This document shows, one piece after another, positions 22,217-28,270 of a DNA stretch of 28,270 bases; position 1 is the first letter of the stretch; each line of letters starts with the position of its first letter. The notes under the pieces are model-generated. The model was not told the origin of the DNA. It did not search any database and saw nothing but the letters and a program-made list of their open reading frames with translations. Position numbers and translations under genes: made by a program. The stretch comes from Magnetaquiglobus sp039908105 (GTDB lineage: Bacteria > Pseudomonadota > Magnetococcia > Magnetococcales > Magnetaquicoccaceae): contig JAMOBI010000061.1 of NCBI GenBank assembly GCA_039908105.1, positions 1-28,270 of the forward strand, read 5' to 3'.

Positions 22217-22402
22217 CGGGGGTCCGGGGGCGATTATCGCCCCCGGTAGGGGTTTGGGGACGGAGTCCCCAAGGTTTTGCTTTTGACTTTAGCGCGCTCT
22301 TCAAAAGAAGCATTTTTCGCGTCTTTTGCGAAAAAAACGCCGCGCGCCGCCTTGGTTTCTTTGTGACGTTTTGCTCTTTTTGCAAAACGTCACAAAGAAA
22401 CC
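22217..22402 (+). repeat. Triple-hairpin intergenic element, copy B
   Basis: Same order as copy A. Hairpin 1 (22223-22245) pairs CCGGGGGCGA with TCGCCCCCGG. Hairpin 2 (22253-22271) pairs TTGGGGAC with GTCCCCAA. Hairpin 3 has perfect 21-bp arms at 22354-22374 and 22382-22402 with loop TCTTTTT. The spacer again holds GCTTTTGACTTTA and CGCCGCGCGCCGCCTT. It ends about 40 bp before the FkbH start and may insulate or structure the message of that gene. Confidence 0.8.
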
Positions 22403-22443
22403 ATCGCCAGAAAATGGCTTTGGAATCGTCACCGGGTAAACGC

Positions 22444-23478
22444 ATGGCCAAGGAACAAAAGATCAAGTGCGTGGTATGGGATCTGGACAACACGCTTTGG
22501 GAGGGGATTCTGGCGGAGAACGATCGCCTGGTGTTGCGCGAGAATGTGGTCGAGGTGATCCGCACGCTCGATGAGCGCGGCATTCTGCAATCGATCGCCA
22601 GCCGCAACAATCCGGAACCAGCGCTTGCGCAGTTGCGGGCCTTCGGGTTGGAAGACTATTTCCTCTATCCGCAGATCCACTGGGAGTCCAAGGCGGCATC
22701 GGTGGAGCGGATCGCCAAGGCGCTCAACATCGGCATCAACACCTTCGTTTTTGTCGATGATCAACCCTTCGAGCGTGACGAAGTGCGCTTCGCCCATCCG
22801 GAGGTGCTCTGTATCGATGCCGTTGAGGTCGATTCGATGCTGGATATGCCCCGCCTGATGCCGCGTTTCATCACCAACGATTCGCGCCAGCGCCGGGAGA
22901 TGTATCGGAGTGATCAAATCCGCAACGAGGAGGAGGCGGCGTTTGAAGGGCCCAAGGAGTCGTTTCTGGCGACCCTCGGAATGGTGGTCGCCATCGCGCC
23001 GGCTGTTGAGGAGGATCTGCAACGCGCCGAGGAGTTGACGGTACGCACCAATCAGCTCAATGCCACGGGTTACACCTACTCTTACGAAGAGTTGCGCGCC
23101 TTCTGCCACTCGCCGGAGCACAAACTGTGGATCGCCGGGCTGGATGACAAATACGGCACTTATGGCAAGATCGGCCTGGTGCTGATGGAGACCAGCGCCG
23201 AAACCTGGGTGATCAAACTGCTGTTGATGTCCTGCCGGGTGATGGCGCGCGGGGTGGGATCGATTCTCATCAGCCACATTCGTCAGCAGGCGAAAGCGCA
23301 CGGCGTGCGTCTGCTGGCCGAATTCGTGGCCACAGATCGCAACCGGATGATGTACATCACCTATAAATTCGCCGGCTTTCGCGAGATCAGCGAGACGGAG
23401 CAGGGGGTGACCCTGCTGGAGAACGATTTGAGCCAGATTCCGCCGTTCCCGGAGTATGTGCGCATGCAGCTGGGTTGA
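22444..23478 (+). CDS. Stand-alone FkbH-like glyceryl-ACP synthase (HAD family)
   Basis: 344 residues from ATG 22444; the frame is open upstream but runs through repeat element B, and an ATG at 22414 is the only reasonable alternative. The HAD core starts at once with VVWDLDNTLWEG (Asp13 and Asp15), followed by IASRNNPEPAL, the third motif FVFVDDQPFERDE near 105, and the C-terminal acyltransferase-like half with LTVRTNQLNATGYTYS, YGKIGLVLME and SCRVMARGVG. FkbH-type enzymes bind 1,3-bisphosphoglycerate, remove phosphate and transfer glycerate to the thiol of a carrier protein. The small ACP at 24438 is the obvious partner. A second FkbH is built into the NRPS at 12.3-17.0 kb; the two share the motifs but are clearly diverged, so they probably load different carriers. 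Confidence 0.9.
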   Translation: MAKEQKIKCVVWDLDNTLWEGILAENDRLVLRENVVEVIRTLDERGILQSIASRNNPEPALAQLRAFGLEDYFLYPQIHWESKAASVERIAKALNIGINTFVFVDDQPFERDEVRFAHPEVLCIDAVEVDSMLDMPRLMPRFITNDSRQRREMYRSDQIRNEEEAAFEGPKESFLATLGMVVAIAPAVEEDLQRAEELTVRTNQLNATGYTYSYEELRAFCHSPEHKLWIAGLDDKYGTYGKIGLVLMETSAETWVIKLLLMSCRVMARGVGSILISHIRQQAKAHGVRLLAEFVATDRNRMMYITYKFAGFREISETEQGVTLLENDLSQIPPFPEYVRMQLG

Positions 23479-23527
23479 TTGGCATCGTTGTTCGTGTCCC
23501 TTATGCGTTAGACAGGTGGTTGGATCC

Positions 23528-24388
23528 ATGGAAATTCAGACAGTTGGCGTGGTGGGCGCAGGCGTGATGGGGGTGGGCGTGGCCCAGAACCTGGCGCAGT
23601 GCGGCATGGATGTGGTGCTGGTCGATATTGCCGAGTCGGTGCTGGAGCGCGCCCGGCAAGAGATCGGCAACAACGTGCGGTTTCAGGGCTTTTTTGCCAA
23701 GGAGAAGAACGGTCCGACCCCCGAGGAGGTGTTGAGCCGGATTCTCTTCACCACGGAGGCCGAAAAGCTCGCCTCTGCCGACTACCTGGTGGAGAATGTG
23801 GTGGAGAAGTGGCCGGTCAAGGAGGCGGTGTATCGGCAGATCGATGCGATCTGCAAGCCGGCTTGCGTGTTTGCGGCCAACACCTCGGCCATCTCGATCA
23901 CCCGCATCGGCTCGGTGACTGGGCGTCCGGAGCGGGTGATCGGCATGCACTTCATGAATCCGGTGCCGATGAAACCGCTGGTCGAGGTGATTCGCGGTTT
24001 TCATACCTCCGAGGAGACCATCGCGTTCTCGAAGTTCTTTTTGAAGAAGATGGGCAAAAGCTGCGTGGTGGTCAACGACTCCCCAGGATTCGTCTCCAAC
24101 CGCGTACTGATGCTGACCGTCAACGAAGCGGTCTTTCTGGTGGCTGAGGGGGTGGCCAAGGCCGAAGAGGTGGATCGGATCTTCAAGAACTGCTTCGGTC
24201 ACAAGATGGGGCCGCTGGAGACGGCGGATCTGATTGGCCTGGATACGATTCTCTACTCGCTCGATGTGCTCTACGAGAGCTTCAACGATTCGAAATTCCG
24301 TCCTTGCCCGCTGTTGAAAAAGATGGTCGATGCCGGACTGCATGGCCGCAAAAACGGACGCGGTTTCTACGATTATCCGGTTCTTTGA
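23528..24388 (+). CDS. 3-Hydroxyacyl-CoA/ACP dehydrogenase, FkbK/ZmaG-like
   Basis: 286 residues from ATG 23528, preceded by AGGTGG. The N-terminal Rossmann domain has VGVVGAGVMGVGVAQNLAQ for NAD(P), and the VENVVEKWPVKEAVY segment. The catalytic region has GMHFMNPVPMKPLVEVIRG with the family histidine near residue 140, and the C-terminal helical domain has SPGFVSNRVLMLTVNEAVFL and GHKMGPLETADLIGLDTIL. In hydroxymalonyl-ACP formation this enzyme oxidises the primary alcohol of glyceryl-ACP to the 3-oxo compound, before the acyl-CoA-dehydrogenase-like partner acts. Its position 49 bp after FkbH and 49 bp before the ACP supports this role over fatty-acid degradation. Confidence 0.9.
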   Translation: MEIQTVGVVGAGVMGVGVAQNLAQCGMDVVLVDIAESVLERARQEIGNNVRFQGFFAKEKNGPTPEEVLSRILFTTEAEKLASADYLVENVVEKWPVKEAVYRQIDAICKPACVFAANTSAISITRIGSVTGRPERVIGMHFMNPVPMKPLVEVIRGFHTSEETIAFSKFFLKKMGKSCVVVNDSPGFVSNRVLMLTVNEAVFLVAEGVAKAEEVDRIFKNCFGHKMGPLETADLIGLDTILYSLDVLYESFNDSKFRPCPLLKKMVDAGLHGRKNGRGFYDYPVL

Positions 24389-24437
24389 CGTTCCTACACC
24401 CCTATTCGCAATCCGCAACGCAGGTTGATTAAAGATC

Positions 24438-24677
24438 ATGGAAACAACTGCCAAAATCCGCGCCTTTCTGGAAAAATTCATTCGCGATGCCGACGTGGCC
24501 GATGACGAGGATCTGTTTGCCACTGGGCTGGTCACTTCGCTGTTTGCCATGCACCTGGTGCTCTTTTTGGAAAAGGAGTTTGGGGTGAAGGTGGATAACC
24601 GCGATTTGGATTTTGATAATTTTCGCACCATTCACGCCATCGTCGCCCTGATCGAGAAAAAACGGGCGGCGGGGTAA
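24438..24677 (+). CDS. Acyl carrier protein of the hydroxymalonyl-ACP cassette (FkbJ/ZmaD-like)
   Basis: 79 residues. The phosphopantetheine Ser34 lies in ATGLVTSLFAMHLVLFLE. The residue before Ser is Thr instead of the Asp of ordinary ACPs, and the 'SLFAM.LV.F.E' pattern is what FkbJ/ZmaD-type carriers show. It should carry the glyceryl and then the hydroxymalonyl group. It is the last gene of the cassette, followed by the 24691 hairpin repeat, which could act as terminator. No phosphopantetheinyl transferase is in the window. Confidence 0.85.
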   Translation: METTAKIRAFLEKFIRDADVADDEDLFATGLVTSLFAMHLVLFLEKEFGVKVDNRDLDFDNFRTIHAIVALIEKKRAAG

Positions 24678-24690
24678 GAGACGGTCTGTA

Positions 24691-24755
24691 TTTGACCGTG
24701 GAACTTCCGAAGGGAGGTCCACGGTCGGGGGGTGAGGGGGTTCTCCCCCCATCAT
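24691..24755 (+). repeat. 65-bp hairpin repeat, copy 2
   Basis: Reverse complement of the element at 6690-6754, with about four substitutions. Hairpins: CCGTGGA...TCCACGG with inner pairing (24696-24724), then a G5/C5 stem with a TTCT loop (24735-24750). It begins 13 bp after the ACP stop codon. Confidence 0.8.
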
Positions 24756-24812
24756 GAAAGTTAGCCAGATCATCGGTAACATTTCTTCTTCTGTTTTGAG
24801 CGGAGAAGCGGC

Positions 24813-27800
24813 ATGGCGGATGTGACCCTGGCTGCAACGTTGGCAAAACAGCTCTCCACGCTGGTGGGGCTCATGGCCAGTGGCGATGGCGAGGCGATCG
24901 CCTCAGCCCAGAAAGCGCTCCAGGAGAGCCTGAGCCAGCAGGGCTTGGCGCCGGAGCAGGCCAAGGCGGTCGGCGAGACGTTGCTGGGCAATCTGCTGGC
25001 CGGTTTGGGACGGGGCGATTCGCCCGAACAGGCGGCCCAGGGGGTGGCGCAGGGTGCCGGGCGACTGGTGGAAACGGTTCGTCAGGCGGATGCCCATGCG
25101 GCCCAGTCGCTTGAGAGCGCGTTGGCGAGCGGTCAGGGTGGGGATGGGCTGAATCTGGCTGCCGGCAAGGGGGGCGGCAACGAAGCGTTCCAGAGTGCCT
25201 TGATTCAAGCGTTGCAGAACGGCCAGGGGCTGAATGCCGCGGTGAAACTGGCCAAACAGCAGCAGAGTGTGGCCCAGGAGCACGAGCAGGCGGAACGTGC
25301 TGCCTCCGACAAAGAGCCGCAATCCCCGCAACATCAGCTCGCAACCATGCTGGCCGGCATGAGCGAAGAGCAGTCCGCCTTTTTCCTCAAGGCCTATCAG
25401 GATGCCCTGGCGCGCGGGCTCGATCCACGCGCGGCCCTGAAGATGGCCGAACAGTTTGCTGAACAGCATCAGCGCATTCAGGCCGAACAGCATGTCGAAG
25501 TTCCGCCGGCGATGCGTCTGGCCCAGGCTTTGGCAAGCGGGCAGAATACCCAAAAAGCGCTCAAAGAGGCCGGCATCTCCCACGCCGATGAACACTCCGC
25601 CACGTCGCAAGGCTTCACCAAGGCGTTGAGTTCAGGCAGCGATCCGGTCAAGGCAGCCCAGGCGGTCGAGCAGATTCAGAGCGCGGTTTCCCACTTGGAG
25701 AGTCAGCAGAGCGTGCCGATTTCGGCGGCAAACCGCCTGGCCATGGCTTTGGCCAATGGTGTCGAGGCGCAGAACAGTCTGAATGCACTGCTTTCGGGTG
25801 GTCAGGGGAATCAGGCGTTTCTCTCGACGCTCACGCAGTCGTTGGCGCAGGGCGCGCCGATCACCTCAGCGATGCAGAGCGCGCAAAGTGCTGGCAGCAG
25901 CGCCACGAACCTGGCGCAAAACTCCAGTGTACCGATCAATTCGGCCAATCAATTGATGGCCGCTTTGGCCTCCGGTGGTCAGAGCGCGTCGACGGCGATC
26001 GCCCAGGCGAGCAAGGGTGGGGGAGCCGAGGCATTCGCCCAGGCGTTGAACCAGGCGTTGAGCCAGGGTGGCAGTGCGGATGCGGCGGTACAGAGCGCGC
26101 GCGAATCCCAGTCCGCCTCTTCCGAGTTGGCGGCGGCCGGCAGCGTGCCGGTGAGCGCGGAGCAACAGTTGATCAACGCCATGTCCGATCCGGCTGCCGC
26201 GACCTCCGAATCGTTCAAGGAGCATGTGGCCAGTGGGGATGCGGCGCTTGAACAGTTGGCGAGCGCTGGCGTGGGTGGCGAGGCGCACGAGACGGTCGCG
26301 GGTGTTGGCAGCGACGCTTCCGGAGTGGCAGGGGAGATGGTTGCTTCCGGAGGGGAGTCTCCTTCGGCTGCTGCGGAGGTGCCGGCGGGTGGGGAGAGTG
26401 TGGCGGAGACCCCGGCAGCGGGTGGGGAGAGCGTGGCGGAGGCGGCTTCCGGGGGGGGCGAAGCGCCGAATGCCGAAGGCACTGCTGAGGCTGTTGCCGA
26501 AGCGGATGGCACGGAACAGGCAGTTGCCTCGCTCGATTTTCCGACGGAGAATCTGCCCGCCCTTGAGCTGCTGCCGCCCGAATTGCTATTGACGTTGCCC
26601 CCCGAACTCCCGGAGGAGCCGGTGGAGGCGGTCGATGTCACCACCGAGCCGCCTGAGCCCTACAATACGGCACCCTATATCTTTCTGCCGGATGGCTGGC
26701 AGGTGGACGAGGATATTCTGTGGCCGATTGAGGGGATCCAGGTTGGCGACGATGAGGCCGACAGCCTGACCGTCACTTTGAGCGTCGGGCACGGCACGTT
26801 GATCCTGGCGCAGATCGATGGCTTGGCCTTTACCGAAGGGGATGGCAGCGGCGACAGTCAGATGCGTTTTACCGGGAGCATCTTCGACATCAACGCGGCA
26901 CTCGACGGCTTGGGTTATCAGGGGGAGAGCCATTACAACGGAGCCGACCTTTTCGAGCTTTCAGTCGATGATCAAGGAGAGTACGGTCTTGGTGGGGCAA
27001 TGATCGCGACCGACAGCCTGGATATCGTCGTGGGCGCGGTCAACGATGCGCCGACCAACTCGCTTGGGGCGGCAATCGTGACGGTGGACGAGGAGGGTAT
27101 GCTGGTTTTTGCGGTGGCCAGTGGCCAGGCGATCGTGGTGGCTGATACGAATGACACCGGGGAGATTGGCGCGGTGGATTATCTGTCGACGGTGGTGAGC
27201 GTGCTGCACGGCACGTTGAGCGCCACGGTCAATGGTGGGGCGACGGTGACGGACAACGGGACGGCGAGCGTGACCATCGTGGGCTCCGCTGCCCGGGTGA
27301 ACGCCGCGCTTGAGGGACTGGTCTACGCGCCGACGGCTGAGTACAACGGCGCGGACACGCTGACCATCGAGACCAACGACGCGGGCAACAACGGCATCGG
27401 TGGCGCGCTCACCGCGATCGACACGATCGACATCACCGTGAACGCGGTCAACGATGCTCCGACACACACGCTGGCCGCAGCGAGCCAGACGCTCGACGAG
27501 GATCGTGTATTAAACTTCGAGGCGACCAACGGCAATGCGATCGTGGTGGGGGATGCGAACGATACCGGTGAGGCTGGGGCAGTGGATCATCTGTCGACCG
27601 TGGTGAGCGTTTCGCACGGCACGTTGAGAGCCACGCTCGGTGGTGGGGCGAGCGTGACGGCCAATGGCACGGCGAGCGTGACGATCGCGGGCACGGCAGC
27701 CGAGGTGAATGCCGCGCTGGACGGCCTGGTTTACGCGCCGACGGCGGATTACAATGGCGCAGACAGGTTGACGATCGAAACGAGCGATGAAGGGGATACG

Positions 27801-28270
27801 GGCAGCGGCGGGCCTTTGACCGCCAGCAGCACGATCGACATCACCGTGAACGCGGTCAACGATGTCCCGACACACACGCTGGCCGCAGCGAGCCAGACGC
27901 TCGACGAGGATCGTGTATTAAACTTCGAGGTGGCCAACGGCAATGCGATCGTGGTGGGGGATGCGAACGATACCGGTGAGGCTGGGGCAGTGGATCATCT
28001 GTCGACCGTGGTGAGCGTTTCGCACGGCACGTTGAGTGCCACGCTCGGTGGTGGGGCGAGCGTGACGGCCAATGGCACGGCGAGCGTGATGATCGCGGGC
28101 ACGGCAGCCCAGGTGAATGCCGCGCTGGATGGTCTGGTTTACGCGCCGACGGCGGATTACAACGGCGCGGACACGCTGACGATCGAAACGAGCGATGAAG
28201 GGAATTCGGGCAGCGGCGGGCCCTTGACCGCCAGCAGCACGATCGACATCACGGTGAATGCGCTCAACGA
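24813..28270 (+). CDS. Giant repeat protein with Ala/Gln helical repeats and cadherin-like domains, 5' part
   Basis: An uninterrupted frame of 1152 codons from ATG 24813 (GGAG seven bases upstream) runs out of the window. There is no signal peptide, so export would be by a type I system using a C-terminal signal not seen here. Residues about 95-460 are Ala/Gln/Ser-rich with a degenerate repeat of about 70 residues, clearest where units start VPISAANRLAMALANG, VPINSANQLMAALASG and VPVSAEQQLINAM. A Gly/Glu/Ala linker and a Pro/Leu/Glu stretch (LPPELLLTLPPELPEEP) follow. From about residue 618 come cadherin-like (tandem-95/Cadherin_5) domains: each has DEDRVLNFEV, a SHGTLSATL strand, VNAALDGLVYAP and YNGADTLTIETSD, ending at NAVNDAPT. 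One divergent unit and three regular 136-residue units are visible. Such proteins are usually surface adhesins or very large exoproteins. Confidence 0.85.
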   Translation, partial: MADVTLAATLAKQLSTLVGLMASGDGEAIASAQKALQESLSQQGLAPEQAKAVGETLLGNLLAGLGRGDSPEQAAQGVAQGAGRLVETVRQADAHAAQSLESALASGQGGDGLNLAAGKGGGNEAFQSALIQALQNGQGLNAAVKLAKQQQSVAQEHEQAERAASDKEPQSPQHQLATMLAGMSEEQSAFFLKAYQDALARGLDPRAALKMAEQFAEQHQRIQAEQHVEVPPAMRLAQALASGQNTQKALKEAGISHADEHSATSQGFTKALSSGSDPVKAAQAVEQIQSAVSHLESQQSVPISAANRLAMALANGVEAQNSLNALLSGGQGNQAFLSTLTQSLAQGAPITSAMQSAQSAGSSATNLAQNSSVPINSANQLMAALASGGQSASTAIAQASKGGGAEAFAQALNQALSQGGSADAAVQSARESQSASSELAAAGSVPVSAEQQLINAMSDPAAATSESFKEHVASGDAALEQLASAGVGGEAHETVAGVGSDASGVAGEMVASGGESPSAAAEVPAGGESVAETPAAGGESVAEAASGGGEAPNAEGTAEAVAEADGTEQAVASLDFPTENLPALELLPPELLLTLPPELPEEPVEAVDVTTEPPEPYNTAPYIFLPDGWQVDEDILWPIEGIQVGDDEADSLTVTLSVGHGTLILAQIDGLAFTEGDGSGDSQMRFTGSIFDINAALDGLGYQGESHYNGADLFELSVDDQGEYGLGGAMIATDSLDIVVGAVNDAPTNSLGAAIVTVDEEGMLVFAVASGQAIVVADTNDTGEIGAVDYLSTVVSVLHGTLSATVNGGATVTDNGTASVTIVGSAARVNAALEGLVYAPTAEYNGADTLTIETNDAGNNGIGGALTAIDTIDITVNAVNDAPTHTLAAASQTLDEDRVLNFEATNGNAIVVGDANDTGEAGAVDHLSTVVSVSHGTLRATLGGGASVTANGTASVTIAGTAAEVNAALDGLVYAPTADYNGADRLTIETSDEGDTGSGGPLTASSTIDITVNAVNDVPTHTLAAASQTLDEDRVLNFEVANGNAIVVGDANDTGEAGAVDHLSTVVSVSHGTLSATLGGGASVTANGTASVMIAGTAAQVNAALDGLVYAPTADYNGADTLTIETSDEGNSGSGGPLTASSTIDITVNALN
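25099..26220 (+). repeat. Coding repeat: about six degenerate 70-residue Ala/Gln-rich units
   Basis: Units share a pattern of Val-Pro start, 'L..ALASG', an 'AF..AL.QAL..G' middle and 'AV..A...QS' end. The best preserved start near 25713, 25930 and 26140. The earlier ones are looser (near 25099, 25325 and 25500). No family name comes to mind. Confidence 0.55.
27057..28270 (+). repeat. 408-bp tandem repeat coding for cadherin-like domains
   Basis: Three units in phase at a 408-bp period, judged from the equivalent Leu codons at 27063, 27471 and 27879. Units 2 and 3 are almost identical in DNA (roughly 17 differences by eye); unit 1 is clearly diverged. The array runs out of the window. Confidence 0.85.

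Noticed and set aside
22213..22443. N-terminal extension of the FkbH frame
   Set aside because: The extra 77 codons translate the hairpin repeat element B; the family starts at the HAD motif, so ATG 22444 is preferred.
22429..23529. 366-codon minus-strand frame opposite the FkbH gene
   Set aside because: Antisense to a complete FkbH protein; composition is typical of mirror frames.

Overview
The window reads as a chromosomal stretch of a GC-rich Gram-negative bacterium, probably a proteobacterium. It shows an outer-membrane-type lipoprotein, an SPFH membrane protein, a periplasmic binding protein and a giant cadherin-repeat surface protein. I cannot name the genus from sequence alone. The dense hairpin repeats between genes and the giant repeat protein would suit a Magnetococcales-like alphaproteobacterium, but that is only an impression.

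Layout. (a) 1-2.3 kb, minus strand: the 5' end of a KamA-type radical SAM gene, then a Septu/retron-Ec78-like pair (HNH nuclease plus AAA ATPase). The ATPase is broken by a small deletion that removes its H-loop. (b) 2.5-6.7 kb, minus: a three-part SGNH-hydrolase-like protein, with a tiny ATGA-overlapping ORF behind it, and a NodU/CmcH carbamoyltransferase. (c) 6.8-17.0 kb, minus: an apparent operon of two NRPS ORFs and a lipoprotein of the serine beta-lactamase/DD-peptidase fold, with a candidate promoter at 17034-17061 and a strong terminator at 6808-6842. (d) 17.2-20.5 kb, plus: a DUF697-like membrane protein, a prohibitin/SPFH protein and a LivJ-like binding protein. (e) 21.0-24.7 kb, plus: an FkbI/FkbH/FkbK/FkbJ-type cassette (acyl-CoA dehydrogenase, FkbH, 3-hydroxyacyl-CoA dehydrogenase, ACP) as used for hydroxymalonyl-ACP. 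(f) 24.8 kb to the end, plus: the first 1152 codons of a giant repeat protein.

How the genes could work together. The NRPS reads C - FkbH - PCP - C - A - PCP - E. The built-in FkbH domain should load a glycerate-derived unit on the first carrier. The A domain has a Tyr/Phe-like code and the terminal E domain would make the residue D. The first C domain is of the type that takes D-configured donors. The lipoprotein directly behind has SxxK, YSN and HPG motifs, the fold used by ClbP/ZmaM-type D-peptidases. The divergent side adds a second FkbH and everything needed to oxidise glyceryl-ACP to hydroxymalonyl-ACP, but no PKS, methyltransferase, thioesterase, exporter or phosphopantetheinyl transferase is in view. 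Carbamoyltransferase and SGNH protein look like tailoring or release functions. I infer one natural-product locus whose remaining parts lie elsewhere, or which is decaying: the second C domain is interrupted by a deletion plus frameshift.

The intergenic DNA is also notable. Two related elements (20654-20826 and 22217-22402) carry three successive hairpins whose arms differ in sequence but remain paired. REP-like units sit around the first, and a separate 65-bp element occurs as two inverted copies at 6690 and 24691, bracketing most of the biosynthetic genes.
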